Positions 1 to 7,929 are shown, counted from the first letter of the stretch. The stretch is DNA of 64,000 nucleotides from Thermanaerothrix sp034436175 (GCA_964427505.1 CAYRUO010000005.1:1-64000); one strand, 5' to 3'. Notes: generated by a model not told the origin, from the letters alone. Program-made: numbers and translations.

Positions 1-59
1 CGATCCGCGAAGGTGGCTTGACCGTGGGTGCCGGCGTCATCACCAAGATTTTGGATTAG
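1..59 (+). CDS. tuf: Elongation factor Tu, C-terminal end only
   Basis: The window opens inside a reading frame (phase from base 3) whose last 18 residues, IREGGLTVGAGVITKILD, followed by TAG, match the conserved end of EF-Tu, the GTPase that delivers aminoacyl-tRNA to the ribosome. The rest lies upstream of the window. The stop is ten bases before rpsJ, the common tuf-rpsJ arrangement at the junction of the str and S10 operons, so the two are probably co-transcribed. Confidence 0.88.
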   Translation, partial: IREGGLTVGAGVITKILD

Positions 60-69
60 GTGGCTAATT

Positions 70-381
70 ATGGTGGCGAAACAACGTATTCGCATCCGTC
101 TTAAAGCATACGATCATCGCGTTTTGGATCAATCGGCGCGGCGCATTGTTGAAACCGCGGAGCGAAGCGGGGCGCGGGTGGTAGGGCCGGTGCCCTTACC
201 CACCCGCATCGAACGCTTCACCGTTCGCCGTTCGACGTTCATTGATAAAGATTCGCATGAGCACTTTGAAATCCGAACGCACAAGCGCTTGATTGACATC
301 CTAGACCCTGATTCAAAAACCATTGATATGCTGATGCGCCTGAATCTACCGGCGGGCGTGGATATTGAAATCAAGATTTAG
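70..381 (+). CDS. rpsJ: 30S ribosomal protein S10
   Basis: S10 sits in the head of the small subunit and, as NusE, also takes part in transcription antitermination. The 103-residue product has the family's usual length, begins MVAKQRIRIRLKAYDHR, and carries the conserved GPVPLPT stretch near residues 38-44 and a typical VDIEIKI end. The ATG is preferred because TAGGTGG, overlapping the tuf stop, is well placed as ribosome binding site; an in-frame extension upstream would overlap tuf. It is followed not by rplC directly but by a promoter and a 170-base structured leader, so it may be transcribed mainly with tuf. Confidence 0.97.
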   Translation: MVAKQRIRIRLKAYDHRVLDQSARRIVETAERSGARVVGPVPLPTRIERFTVRRSTFIDKDSHEHFEIRTHKRLIDILDPDSKTIDMLMRLNLPAGVDIEIKI

Positions 382-385
382 GGTC

Positions 386-414
386 TGGTCAAAAGCGCAA
401 CATTGCGGTAAAAT
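386..414 (+). promoter_or_regulatory. Sigma-70-type promoter for the S10 operon from rplC on
   Basis: TGGTCA (386-391, 4 of 6 to TTGACA), a 17-base spacer, and TAAAAT (409-414, 5 of 6 to TATAAT) start just after the rpsJ stop. A start near base 421 would give a leader of about 170 bases before rplC. The same -10 hexamer occurs in the very good tRNA-Phe promoter of this window. Seen by eye, not experimentally supported. Confidence 0.5.
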
Positions 415-420
415 AGAGCG

Positions 421-591
421 GTTTTTCGGGTAAGACCCGACAAGGCGATGCAAGAGTAGCTGGGTGGGCGCCCGCGCAAACGATGTGAAGGTGACGCAGC
501 CCGCTACTGACTGCACCGCGGTCAGAGATGATGCAGCCTAGCCCAGGCTGACAGTCTCGGAAAAACTAAAACAGTAAGGAGAACAACAGAG
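421..591 (+). promoter_or_regulatory. Structured leader RNA upstream of rplC
   Basis: This untranslated stretch can fold into consecutive hairpins: TCGGGT/ACCCGA (426-431 with 435-440, loop AAG); AGTAGC plus GGG with CCC plus GCTACT (455-464 with 500-508, one bulged T, long internal domain); TGAC/GTCA (508-511 with 521-524, competing with the previous stem at one base); and CAGCCT/AGGCTG (534-539 with 545-550). The ribosome binding site AAGGAG (576-581) lies beyond the last stem. No U-tract follows a stem, so translational rather than termination control is more likely. By analogy with ribosomal-protein autoregulation, L3 or L4 could bind it; this is inference and I do not recognise the fold as a known family. 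Confidence 0.5.
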
Positions 592-1233
592 ATGTTCAAA
601 GGGCTGATTGGCAAGAAGATCGGCATGACCCAGATCTTCGATGAGCAGGGTGCCGCTATACCGGTCACTGTCATTGAGGCTGGGCCATGCTACGTTACCC
701 AGGTGCGCTTGCCGGATCGAGATGGCTACTCAGCAGTGCAACTGGGTTACCAGGAAGTCAAGCCCAAGCGCCTGACGGCGGGTGAACTGGGGCACCTTAA
801 ACGCAATGGTCTCAATCTTCCACCATTGCGCTTTTTGCGTGAGTTCCGGGTCAAGACGCCGGAGGTCAACGAGGGCGACAAGGTTACTGTTGACGTCTTC
901 TCGGTCGGCGAACGCGTGGATGTCATTGGCACCAGCAAAGGACGTGGGTTCCAGGGCGGTGTCAAGCGCTACCACTTCCGCGGTGGCCCTAAAACCCATG
1001 GTCAGTCGGATCGGCATCGTGCGCCGGGTTCGCGCAGTTCTGGTACGACGCCGGGGCGCGTTTATAAGGGCTCACGGGGGCCGGGACACATGGGTAATCA
1101 GCGTGTTACGGCCCAGAATCTCAAGGTCGTGCTGGTGGATGCTGAGCGCAACCTGATCGGTGTTTGCGGTTCAGTTCCGGGTCCGCGCGGTGGCCTGGTG
1201 ATGATCCGCGAGGCACGCAAACAAAAGCGGTGA
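592..1233 (+). CDS. rplC: 50S ribosomal protein L3
   Basis: L3 is an early assembly protein of the large subunit whose central extension reaches toward the peptidyl transferase centre. The 213-residue product begins MFKGLIGKKIGMTQIF and has the conserved extension GFQGGVKRYHFRGGPKTHG near residues 118-136. It starts with ATG after a clear AAGGAG at 10 bases distance, directly behind the folded leader. First gene of the run rplC-rplD-rplW-rplB. The repeated GHL/PPLRFLREF segment near residues 64-84 resembles Chloroflexota L3 proteins, one reason for the phylum guess. Confidence 0.97.
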   Translation: MFKGLIGKKIGMTQIFDEQGAAIPVTVIEAGPCYVTQVRLPDRDGYSAVQLGYQEVKPKRLTAGELGHLKRNGLNLPPLRFLREFRVKTPEVNEGDKVTVDVFSVGERVDVIGTSKGRGFQGGVKRYHFRGGPKTHGQSDRHRAPGSRSSGTTPGRVYKGSRGPGHMGNQRVTAQNLKVVLVDAERNLIGVCGSVPGPRGGLVMIREARKQKR

Positions 1234-1264
1234 GTATTACCGGGACTGAGGGAGTAGTGGAACT

Positions 1265-1894
1265 ATGTTAGCCGATGTTTATAACCTCTCGGGCCAGAAG
1301 GTGGGTCAGGTGGAACTGCCTGATCAAATCTTCAACGCCCCCATCAATGTGAGTTTGATGCACCAGGCGTATGTGCGCCAGATGGCCAATGCGCGTCTGG
1401 GCACCCACGACACCAAGACCCGTCATGAGGTCTCGGGTGGTGGGCGCAAGCCCTGGCGGCAGAAAGGCACCGGGCGTGCGCGACAGGGGTCTATCCGCGC
1501 GGCGCAGTGGAAAGGCGGCGGGCGTGTGCATACCCCGCATCCGCACAAATACACCCTAGCCATGCCGCGCAAGATGCGTCGGGCGGCACTGCGCTCAGCG
1601 CTTTCGGTCAAGGCCGCCGAGCAGGCCATCGTGCTGGTGGATGAATTGGCGCTGCCTGAACCCCGCACGCGGCTTATGGCGCAGGCGTTGAATGCTCTGG
1701 TAGGGGATGCCAGTGCGTTGATTCTGTTGCCGCAAAAGGCATCCTATGAAAACGTGATCCTCTCAACGCGCAACCTACCGGAGACGAAAACATTGTTAGC
1801 AAGTTATCTTAACATCCGCGATTTGCTCACCTTCGATAAGGTTGTGATGCCGGTGGCGGCGCTGGATGTGATTACGAGTTACCTGGGAAGGTAG
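1265..1894 (+). CDS. rplD: 50S ribosomal protein L4
   Basis: L4 binds 23S rRNA domain I and lines the peptide exit tunnel with its long basic loop. The 209-residue product has this loop at about residues 58-77 (GGGRKPWRQKGTGRARQGS) and a normal globular C-terminus ending in ITSYLGR. Thirty-one bases separate it from rplC, with GGGAG at 1250-1254 as a ribosome binding site. In Gammaproteobacteria L4 represses its own operon; whether it does so here through the leader before rplC is unknown. Confidence 0.96.
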   Translation: MLADVYNLSGQKVGQVELPDQIFNAPINVSLMHQAYVRQMANARLGTHDTKTRHEVSGGGRKPWRQKGTGRARQGSIRAAQWKGGGRVHTPHPHKYTLAMPRKMRRAALRSALSVKAAEQAIVLVDELALPEPRTRLMAQALNALVGDASALILLPQKASYENVILSTRNLPETKTLLASYLNIRDLLTFDKVVMPVAALDVITSYLGR

Positions 1895-1901
1895 GAGGAA
1901 G

Positions 1902-2207
1902 ATGATGTTGACGCTATATGATATTCTCCGCCGCCCCATAATTACCGAGAAATCGCACTATCAGATGGCGAAACTGCACCAATACGTCTTTGAGGTCGCC
2001 GAAGAGGCGAACAAGGACCTGGTGAAGCAGGCCGTTGAGGAATTGTTCAACGTGCGTGTGGTGCGGGTGAACATTGTCAACGTGCCGGCCAAGCGAACAC
2101 GTCGGGCGCGCAGCCGCCGCTGGGTGGTTCGCAATCCGGGCTACAAGAAGGCGATTGTTACCCTGGCGCCCGAGGATCGCATACCACTGTTGGAAGGGGT
2201 TGAGTGA
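1902..2207 (+). CDS. rplW: 50S ribosomal protein L23
   Basis: L23 lies at the tunnel exit and is the docking site for trigger factor and signal recognition particle. The 101-residue product starts MMLTLYDILRRPIITEKS, has the family signature around residues 73-88, and is of typical length. AGGAGGA seven bases upstream is an excellent ribosome binding site; either of the two adjacent ATGs could be used. Its stop overlaps the rplB start (TGATG), indicating translational coupling. Confidence 0.95.
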   Translation: MMLTLYDILRRPIITEKSHYQMAKLHQYVFEVAEEANKDLVKQAVEELFNVRVVRVNIVNVPAKRTRRARSRRWVVRNPGYKKAIVTLAPEDRIPLLEGVE

Positions 2208-3031
2208 TGGGCATCAAGGTCTATAAACCGGTAACCCCCGGTCTGCGCGGCATGACCGGATATACCTTTGAAGAGATCACCAAGACCGAACCGGAACGCT
2301 CGCTGATTGTGGTGCGCAAGGTGCATGCGGGCCGCAACATGTACGGGCGGGTCACGGTGCGCCATCGCGGTGGCGGGGTACGCCGCTACATCCGCTTGGT
2401 GGATTTCAAGCGTGATAAGCGCGGTATCCCGGCCAAAGTGGCGGCGATTGAGTATGATCCTAACCGCACTGCGCGCCTGGCGTTGTTGCACTATGCCGAT
2501 GGTGAGAAGCGCTATATTATCGCCCCATTGGGCCTCAAGGTTGGCGATACGGTGATGGCCGGACCGAATGTGGATATTCGCCCCGGCAATGCGCTTCCCA
2601 TCGCCAATATCCCGGTGGGTACGATGATCCACAACATCGAACTCTACGAGGGCCGGGGTGGGCAACTGGTGCGCTCGGCAGGTGCCGCGGCGCAGTTGCT
2701 GGCGAAAGAAGGTGATTACGCCCAGATTCGCTTGCCCTCAGGTGAAGTGCGCTTGGTGCGTCAGACGTGCTATGCCACCATCGGACAGGTGGGCAACCTG
2801 GAACACAGCAACATCAAATTGGGCAAGGCTGGGCGCAAACGCTACTTGGGTATTCGGCCTACCGTGCGCGGTACGGCTATGTCGCCGCGTGACCACCCGC
2901 ATGGTGGTGGTGAGGGCCGCCAGCCCATTGGTATGCCCGGGCCGAAGTCCCCGTGGGGTAAACCTACGCGGGGTTATAAGACCCGCCGCAATAAGCAGAC
3001 CGATAAATACATTGTGAAACGGCGCAAATAA
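2207..3031 (+). CDS. rplB: 50S ribosomal protein L2
   Basis: L2 is a primary 23S rRNA binding protein needed for subunit association and peptidyl transferase activity. The 274-residue product begins MGIKVYKPVTPGLRGMTGY and contains the invariant segment MSPRDHPHGGGEGR near residues 224-238. The ATG overlapping the rplW stop was chosen over the in-frame GTG three bases upstream because MGIKxYKP is the usual L2 start. A 43-base gap follows before rpsS. Confidence 0.97.
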   Translation: MGIKVYKPVTPGLRGMTGYTFEEITKTEPERSLIVVRKVHAGRNMYGRVTVRHRGGGVRRYIRLVDFKRDKRGIPAKVAAIEYDPNRTARLALLHYADGEKRYIIAPLGLKVGDTVMAGPNVDIRPGNALPIANIPVGTMIHNIELYEGRGGQLVRSAGAAAQLLAKEGDYAQIRLPSGEVRLVRQTCYATIGQVGNLEHSNIKLGKAGRKRYLGIRPTVRGTAMSPRDHPHGGGEGRQPIGMPGPKSPWGKPTRGYKTRRNKQTDKYIVKRRK

Positions 3032-3074
3032 ACGCTGTGATCACAGTGGATGAGTTGAGAAGAGGGACGAGCGT

Positions 3075-3353
3075 ATGTCACGTTCATTGAAAAAAGGACC
3101 TTATGTTGATCCGAAACTGCTCAAGCGGATTGAAGAGATGAATCTCCGCGGTGAGAAGAAGGTTATCCGTACCTGGAGCCGCGCGAGCGTCATCTTCCCG
3201 CAAATGGTTGGGCATACGATTGCGGTGCATGATGGCCGCCGCCATGTGCCGATCTACATCACCGAGAACATGGTGGGGCACCGTCTGGGCGAGTTTGCGC
3301 CGACGCGCACGTTCCGCGGCCACGTGGCTGAGAAATCCTCGAAGAAGAGGTGA
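3075..3353 (+). CDS. rpsS: 30S ribosomal protein S19
   Basis: S19 forms a head complex with S13 and contacts A-site tRNA. The 92-residue product begins MSRSLKKGPYVDPKLL and contains the family signature IYITENMVGHRLGEF near residues 59-73. Normal length; preceded by AGAAGAGGGACGAG, which offers a purine-rich ribosome binding site. Its stop lies five bases before the ATG of rplV, so the two are probably coupled. Confidence 0.97.
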   Translation: MSRSLKKGPYVDPKLLKRIEEMNLRGEKKVIRTWSRASVIFPQMVGHTIAVHDGRRHVPIYITENMVGHRLGEFAPTRTFRGHVAEKSSKKR

Positions 3354-3358
3354 GCACT

Positions 3359-3700
3359 ATGGCTACCGATGTTCGCGCGCAATTACGATATTGTCCAATC
3401 TCTGCCCAGAAAGTGCGCCTGGTGATTGACCTGGTGCGCGGCAAGCCGGCGGTCGAAGCCCTGGATATCTTGAAGTTCGTTCCCAAAGGGGCGGCGCGAC
3501 CGGTGCGCAAACTGCTGGCTTCGGCGGTGGCGAATGCCGAGGAAAATTTCGGCATCAGCCGCGAAAACCTGTACGTTTACCGTATTACTGCCGATGAGGC
3601 GCCAACGCGTAAATGGCGCCGTTTTGGAGCGCGAGGGCGTTTTCGACCGATCCTGCGCCGTTCATCGCATGTGACGGTCGTCCTGCGGGAGCGAGAATAG
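3359..3700 (+). CDS. rplV: 50S ribosomal protein L22
   Basis: L22 contributes a beta-hairpin to the peptide exit tunnel constriction together with L4. The 113-residue product starts MATDVRAQLRYCPISAQKVR and ends with the signature region GRFRPILRRSSHVTVVLRE. The ATG at 3359 is preferred to the GTG at 3350 that overlaps the rpsS stop, because AGAGGTGAG stands at the correct distance only for the ATG and because the extra MST residues are not conserved. Confidence 0.95.
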   Translation: MATDVRAQLRYCPISAQKVRLVIDLVRGKPAVEALDILKFVPKGAARPVRKLLASAVANAEENFGISRENLYVYRITADEAPTRKWRRFGARGRFRPILRRSSHVTVVLRERE

Positions 3701-3760
3701 GAGAGCATCCAGGTGGTTGAATCCAACCTTCTGGCGAGAGATTGGTAATCAGGAGCGTAT

Positions 3761-4438
3761 ATGGGTCGCAAAGTTCATCCGATTGGATTTCGCTTAGGTA
3801 TCATCAAGCCCTGGCAGGCGCGTTGGTATGCCGAAGGGCAGGAATACACTGAGCAGTTACACCAGGATTTCGAGATTCGCCGCCTGATCATGGCCGAGGC
3901 CGAGAAGGCAGGGGTGGCCAAGGTGGAAGTGGAGCGCTTCCCCGGCAAGCTTAAGGTGATCGTCCACACCGCCAAACCGGGCATTCTGATCGGGCGCAAG
4001 GGTGAATCGGTCAAGAAGATCCGCCAGGATCTGGAAGCCTTGACCGGCAAGAAGATTGACCTGGAGATCAAAGAGGTTAAGAATCCCGACCTGGATGCTT
4101 ATCTGGTGGCGACCAATATCGCCAGCCAGATTGAACGCCGCGTGGCTTACCGCCGGGCGATGAAACGCGCCATCCAACAGGCTATGCGCCAAGGTGCGCA
4201 GGGTATCAAAATCGAGGTGGCGGGGCGCTTGAGCGGTGCCGAAATGGCGCGCAGTGTCTGGCTGCGCGAGGGGCGTGTGCCGTTGCAGACCATCCGCGCC
4301 GATGTGGATTTTGCCCGCGCCATTGCCCAAACCACCTACGGTGTCATTGGGGTAAAGGTTTGGATTTATAAGGGCGACGTTCTGCCCGGCGCGGAAGAGA
4401 AGGTGGAAGCTACCGAGGGCGTTTACGTTAGCGAATAA
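3761..4438 (+). CDS. rpsC: 30S ribosomal protein S3
   Basis: S3 lines the mRNA entry channel and has mRNA-unwinding activity together with S4 and S5. The 225-residue product starts MGRKVHPIGFRLGI, has a type II KH domain with the loop GRKGESVKKIRQDLE near residues 74-88, and the C-terminal domain with GRLSGAEMAR near residues 152-161. The preceding 60-base gap has a small GGTTG/CCAACC stem but nothing else obvious; GGAG at 3752-3755 serves as ribosome binding site. Confidence 0.97.
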   Translation: MGRKVHPIGFRLGIIKPWQARWYAEGQEYTEQLHQDFEIRRLIMAEAEKAGVAKVEVERFPGKLKVIVHTAKPGILIGRKGESVKKIRQDLEALTGKKIDLEIKEVKNPDLDAYLVATNIASQIERRVAYRRAMKRAIQQAMRQGAQGIKIEVAGRLSGAEMARSVWLREGRVPLQTIRADVDFARAIAQTTYGVIGVKVWIYKGDVLPGAEEKVEATEGVYVSE

Positions 4439-4487
4439 CATTCGCGGTGGGCTGAAACCATCCGCAGATAGAGAGAGGTAGTGAATT

Positions 4488-4919
4488 ATGTTGATGCCAA
4501 AACGTGTTAAGTGGCGCAAACAACAGCGTGGGCGCATGAAAGGTAAGGCAACCCGCGGCGCAGAACTGGTGTACGGCGAGTTCGGGCTGCAGGCGCTGGA
4601 GCCGGCTTGGATTACTGCCCGCCAGATTGAGGCTGCACGCCGCACCATTGTGCGGGCGATGCGCCGCCGCGGCAAGATGTGGATTCGCATCTTCCCGGAT
4701 AAGCCTTACACGCGCAAACCCCCTGAGACCCGTATGGGTAAGGGGAAAGGCAATGTGGAGTATTGGGTGGCCGTTGTACGCCCGGGGCGTATCATGTTTG
4801 AGGTGAGCGGTTTGCCTGCAGATGTGGCCATGGAAGCCTTACGCCAGGCTGCGTACAAGCTACCCATTAAGACCAAGATTGTGGCGTACGAAGAAGTGGT
4901 AGCAGGAGAATCGGCATGA
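4488..4919 (+). CDS. rplP: 50S ribosomal protein L16
   Basis: L16 organises the A-site region of the large subunit. The 143-residue product begins MLMPKRVKWRKQQRGRMKG and contains both family signatures, RRRGKMWIRIFPDKPYTRKP near residues 61-80 and RMGKGKGNVEYWVAVV near residues 83-98. It is preceded by AGAGAGGTAG. Its stop overlaps the rpmC start as ATGA, the first of two such overlaps in this stretch. Confidence 0.97.
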   Translation: MLMPKRVKWRKQQRGRMKGKATRGAELVYGEFGLQALEPAWITARQIEAARRTIVRAMRRRGKMWIRIFPDKPYTRKPPETRMGKGKGNVEYWVAVVRPGRIMFEVSGLPADVAMEALRQAAYKLPIKTKIVAYEEVVAGESA

Positions 4920-5143
4920 AACCAGAACAGATTCGACTGATGACTACCGAAGAAATTAAAGCCAGGTTGGCCGATGCGCGGCAGGAATTAATGAACCTGC
5001 GCTTTCAGATGACGACCGGGCAGTTAACGGATACCAGCCGCATTAAGCAAACGCGTCGTCTGATTGCGCGCTACCTTACTATCCTGCGCGAGCGCGAACT
5101 GGCCGAGGCTAAAGAGAAAGGTGCAGGGAAGGGTGCCCGATGA
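4916..5143 (+). CDS. rpmC: 50S ribosomal protein L29
   Basis: L29 is a small helical protein next to L23 at the tunnel exit. The 75-residue product is an alpha-helical hairpin with the pattern ELMNLRFQMTTGQLTDTSRI near residues 24-43, conserved in the family. It overlaps rplP by ATGA and rpsQ by ATGA, so the three are translationally coupled. Confidence 0.95.
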   Translation: MKPEQIRLMTTEEIKARLADARQELMNLRFQMTTGQLTDTSRIKQTRRLIARYLTILRERELAEAKEKGAGKGAR

Positions 5144-5427
5144 ACAAGCGACGACGTTTGACCGGTGTAGTCACCAGTAACAAGATGATGAAGACCGTGG
5201 TGGTCGAGATCTCGCGCACCTATCGTCATCCTTTGTATAAGAAAGTGGTGCATTCATCCAAGCGCGTTAAGGCGCATGATACTCTGGGATGCCAGATAGG
5301 TGACGAGGTGGTGATTGTGGAAAGCCGCCCGCTTTCCCGTGAAAAGCGCTGGGTGGTGGAAGCCATTCTCAAGCGCGAGGGGAAGCCGGTGGTCGAGATT
5401 CAGGAATCCGCTGGTGAAGGAGTGTAA
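5140..5427 (+). CDS. rpsQ: 30S ribosomal protein S17
   Basis: S17 is an early 16S rRNA binder with an OB fold. The 95-residue product has the typical start RRRLTGVVTSNKMMKTVVV and the signature VKAHDTLGCQIGDEVVIVES near residues 42-61. It starts on the ATGA overlapping rpmC and ends three bases before rplN. A short acidic tail after residue 83 is unremarkable. Confidence 0.96.
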   Translation: MNKRRRLTGVVTSNKMMKTVVVEISRTYRHPLYKKVVHSSKRVKAHDTLGCQIGDEVVIVESRPLSREKRWVVEAILKREGKPVVEIQESAGEGV

Positions 5428-5430
5428 GCC

Positions 5431-5802
5431 ATGATCCAGCATGAATCGCGATTAAAAGTAGCCGATAACACAGGGGCCAAAGAGTTGCTGGTCATCCATG
5501 TCATGGGTGGCTCAACCCGCAAGTATGGCCATGTGGGTGATGTGGTGGTGGCAACGGTGAAATCGGCCAGCCCGCAAGGTGCGGTGAAGAAGAGCGAAAT
5601 TGTCAAAGCCGTCATTGTGCGCTGTGCCAAAGAATGGCGGCGCGAAGATGGCTCTACGATTCGCTTTGACGACAATGCGGCTGTGATTCTGGACACCGAT
5701 GGCCACAACCCGAAAGGGACGCGTATCTTTGGGCCGGTGGCGCGTGAACTGCGCGAAAAGGGCTTTATGAAGATCGTTTCCCTGGCCCCTGAGGTCATCT
5801 AA
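5431..5802 (+). CDS. rplN: 50S ribosomal protein L14
   Basis: L14 sits at the subunit interface and contacts S12 and RsfS. The 123-residue product begins MIQHESRLKVADNTGAKELL, the invariant L14 start, and contains RFDDNAAVILDTDGHNPKGT near residues 77-96. GAAGGAG stands just upstream of the start, inside the end of rpsQ. Confidence 0.97.
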   Translation: MIQHESRLKVADNTGAKELLVIHVMGGSTRKYGHVGDVVVATVKSASPQGAVKKSEIVKAVIVRCAKEWRREDGSTIRFDDNAAVILDTDGHNPKGTRIFGPVARELREKGFMKIVSLAPEVI

Positions 5803-5825
5803 TTCGGGTGCGCAGGAGTGATGCC

Positions 5826-6161
5826 ATGAAGTTCAAGATTCGCAAAGGGGACACGGTTGAGGTCATCAGCGGTCGCCGCGACGATAAAGGTAAGCGCGGT
5901 GAGGTCATCCGCGTCCTGCCCAAAGAAGCCCGCGTGGTGGTTCAGGGTGTCAACATTCGCACCAAACATCAGCGGCAAGTTCAAGCGCAGGGCCGCACGA
6001 TTACCCCGGGGCGGGTGCGCTTTGAGGCGCCCATTCACATTTCGAATGTGATGTTGGTTTGCCCCAAGTGTGGCAAGGCCACACGGGTGGGCATCTCGCG
6101 CGGTGAAGACGGTAAAGCGCGCCGGGTGTGCAAGAAGTGCCAGGCCCTAATTGATGAATAG
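5826..6161 (+). CDS. rplX: 50S ribosomal protein L24 with C-terminal zinc ribbon
   Basis: L24 initiates large-subunit assembly. The 111-residue product has the KOW motif at the N-terminus (KFKIRKGDTVEVISGRRDDK) and a Cys4 ribbon at the C-terminus: CPKC near residues 79-82 and CKKC near residues 103-106. The ATG at 5826 is preferred over the upstream GTG at 5808 because AGGAGTG stands six bases before it and homologues start at MKxKIRKGD. The zinc ribbon is a known variant in several phyla and is intact here. Confidence 0.95.
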   Translation: MKFKIRKGDTVEVISGRRDDKGKRGEVIRVLPKEARVVVQGVNIRTKHQRQVQAQGRTITPGRVRFEAPIHISNVMLVCPKCGKATRVGISRGEDGKARRVCKKCQALIDE

Positions 6162-6180
6162 GCCGCGGAGGATCGAGAGT

Positions 6181-6723
6181 ATGAATGTGTTGAGAGAGCG
6201 TTATCAAAAAGAAGTGGTGCCTGCCCTGATGAAGGAGTTCAATTTCACGAACCCCTTGCAGGTGCCGCGCATTCGCAAGGTTGTCATTAACATTGGTTTG
6301 GGTGAGGCGCTGGATAACCCCAAAGCGCTGGAAGCGGCGGCGTCAGACTTAAGCAAGATTACCGGGCAAAAGCCGGTGATCACCAAGGCGCGTAAAAGCA
6401 TTGCTGCGTTCAAACTACGCGAAGGCCGTCAAATCGGTGTCATGGTCACGCTGCGCGGCGAGCGGATGTGGGCGTTCTTGGACCGCTTGATCAATATTGC
6501 GCTACCGCGGGTGCGCGATTTCCGTGGTGTATCGCGCAATTCTTTTGATGGGCGTGGCAATTACACCTTGGGCCTGCGCGAGCAGATCATCTTCCCGGAG
6601 ATTGAATATGACAAGATTGACAAGGTGCGGGGTATGGAAGTGACCATCGTCACCGATGCCGGGAGCGATGATAAAGCGGCAAAGTTATTAGAACTTTTGG
6701 GAATGCCTTTCAGGAAGGGTTGA
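6181..6723 (+). CDS. rplE: 50S ribosomal protein L5
   Basis: L5 belongs to the 5S rRNA particle and contacts P-site tRNA. The 180-residue product starts MNVLRERYQKEVVPALMKEF and contains VPRIRKVVINIGLGEA and RDFRGVSRNSFDGRGNYTLG, both family hallmarks. The ATG at 6181 was chosen because GGAGG precedes it by nine bases; the reading frame is open upstream into rplX but that part is not conserved. The stop is one base from the rpsZ start. Confidence 0.96.
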   Translation: MNVLRERYQKEVVPALMKEFNFTNPLQVPRIRKVVINIGLGEALDNPKALEAAASDLSKITGQKPVITKARKSIAAFKLREGRQIGVMVTLRGERMWAFLDRLINIALPRVRDFRGVSRNSFDGRGNYTLGLREQIIFPEIEYDKIDKVRGMEVTIVTDAGSDDKAAKLLELLGMPFRKG

Positions 6724-6724
6724 T

Positions 6725-6907
6725 ATGACCAGAAAGTGCTTAATTTACCGAGAACAGCGGCGAAAATACCCGGTCCAGGTGCGCAATCGCTGCCGTATTT
6801 GCGGCCGACCGCGCGGTTACATCCGTCGCTTTGGGTTGTGCCGTATCTGCTTCCGCGAACTGGCGCTGGAAGGGAAGATCCCCGGCGTTAAGAAAGCCTC
6901 CTGGTAA
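6725..6907 (+). CDS. rpsZ: 30S ribosomal protein S14, zinc-binding short form
   Basis: S14 is needed for assembly of the 30S head. At 60 residues this is the short zinc-binding type, with CRIC near residues 23-26 and CRIC near residues 39-42 as the four zinc ligands, and the typical RGYIRRFGLCRICFRELA core. It starts immediately after rplE. Organisms with this form may carry a zinc-free paralogue elsewhere, not in this window. Confidence 0.95.
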   Translation: MTRKCLIYREQRRKYPVQVRNRCRICGRPRGYIRRFGLCRICFRELALEGKIPGVKKASW

Positions 6908-6926
6908 GGCCAGGTTGGAGGTCAGT

Positions 6927-7340
6927 ATGAGTGTGAATGATCCGATTGCCGATATGTTAACCCGCATTCGCAACGCCATCATGGCCGGGCACGCGAGTGT
7001 GAGTATGCCCAATTCGAAGATCAAGGCGGAAATTGCCCGCATCTTGAAAGAAGAGGGCTACATTGAAGGCTATGAAATTGTCGAGGGTGCCAAACCCCAC
7101 GAGCGCGTTCTCCGCATCCAGTTGAAATATGTGGGAGAACGACGCCAGCGCCGCCCGGTAATCAGCGGGTTGGAGCGTGTCAGCCGGCCGGGGCGCCGCA
7201 TCTACACACGCAAGCGTGATATTCCATGGGTGCTCTCCGGAATGGGGATCACCATCCTTTCCACCCCTAAGGGGATCATGACCGGACAGCGCGCTCGCCA
7301 ACTCAACGTGGGTGGTGAGATTCTGTGCAAAGTCTGGTAG
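6927..7340 (+). CDS. rpsH: 30S ribosomal protein S8
   Basis: S8 is a primary 16S rRNA binder and in E. coli the repressor of the spc operon. The 137-residue product begins MSVNDPIADMLTRIRNA and ends with the signature GISILSTPKGIMT-like region (GITILSTPKGIMTGQRAR) and GGEILCKVW. The internal ATG at 6927 with TTGGAGG upstream is the true start; the open frame continues upstream into rpsZ without conservation. Confidence 0.96.
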   Translation: MSVNDPIADMLTRIRNAIMAGHASVSMPNSKIKAEIARILKEEGYIEGYEIVEGAKPHERVLRIQLKYVGERRQRRPVISGLERVSRPGRRIYTRKRDIPWVLSGMGITILSTPKGIMTGQRARQLNVGGEILCKVW

Positions 7341-7368
7341 GCGAATCATCGGTTGAAGGAGGTTGAGC

Positions 7369-7929
7369 GTGTCGCGTATAGGTCGTTTACCGGTGGTTGT
7401 CCCGGCTGGGGTGCAGGTGAACATTCAGGGAACGCGCCTGCAGGTTAAGGGACCCAAAGGCGAGTTGTCCTGGGAGTTTTCACCCCGCCTGTCGGTCTCG
7501 TTCGAAAATGGACAGATCATTGTCACGCGTTCTTCGGACGAGCCTCAGGTGCGCGCTCTGCATGGGACGACCCGTGCATTGATTCAGAATATGGTCACCG
7601 GGGTGAGCCAGGGTTTCACCAAGGTGCTGGAAATCGAAGGCGTAGGTTATCGCGCCGAGATGGAAGGCAGCAACCTGAAATTATTCCTGGGCTATTCCCA
7701 TCCCATTGTAGTGACCCCGCCGGCGGGAATCACCTTTGATGTGGATACCCGTACTCGGCAGATCAAGGTGATGGGCTATGATAAGGCATTGGTTGGGCAG
7801 GTAGCGGCGAATATCCGCGAACTGCGTCCACCGGAGCCCTATCACGGCAAAGGCATACACTATTTGGGTGAGAAAATCCGCCGCAAAGCCGGCAAAGGTG
7901 GTAAAGCCGGTAAGGGCGGCAAGAAGTAG
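7369..7929 (+). CDS. rplF: 50S ribosomal protein L6
   Basis: L6 lies near the factor-binding site of the large subunit. The 186-residue product starts with GTG giving MSRIGRLPVVVPAGV, and contains the signature PPEPYHGKGIHYLGEKIRRK near residues 151-170, followed by a short Gly/Lys tail (AGKGGKAGKGGKK). GTG is chosen because AAGGAGG is six bases upstream; an in-frame TTG at 7363 would touch the binding site. Confidence 0.95.
   Translation: MSRIGRLPVVVPAGVQVNIQGTRLQVKGPKGELSWEFSPRLSVSFENGQIIVTRSSDEPQVRALHGTTRALIQNMVTGVSQGFTKVLEIEGVGYRAEMEGSNLKLFLGYSHPIVVTPPAGITFDVDTRTRQIKVMGYDKALVGQVAANIRELRPPEPYHGKGIHYLGEKIRRKAGKGGKAGKGGKK

Noticed and set aside
505..525. T-box-like sequence TGCACCGCGG in the rplC leader
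   Set aside because: It lacks the canonical TGGNACCGCG, the leader is too short for a full T-box, and the downstream genes are not synthetase or amino-acid genes.
3035..3046. Perfect palindrome CTGTGATCACAG in the rplB-rpsS gap
   Set aside because: Twelve bases only, inside an operon, with no promoter next to it; probably chance.
3857..4690. 277-codon minus-strand frame across rpsC and rplP
   Set aside because: Complement of two strongly conserved ribosomal protein genes; no binding site or protein similarity.
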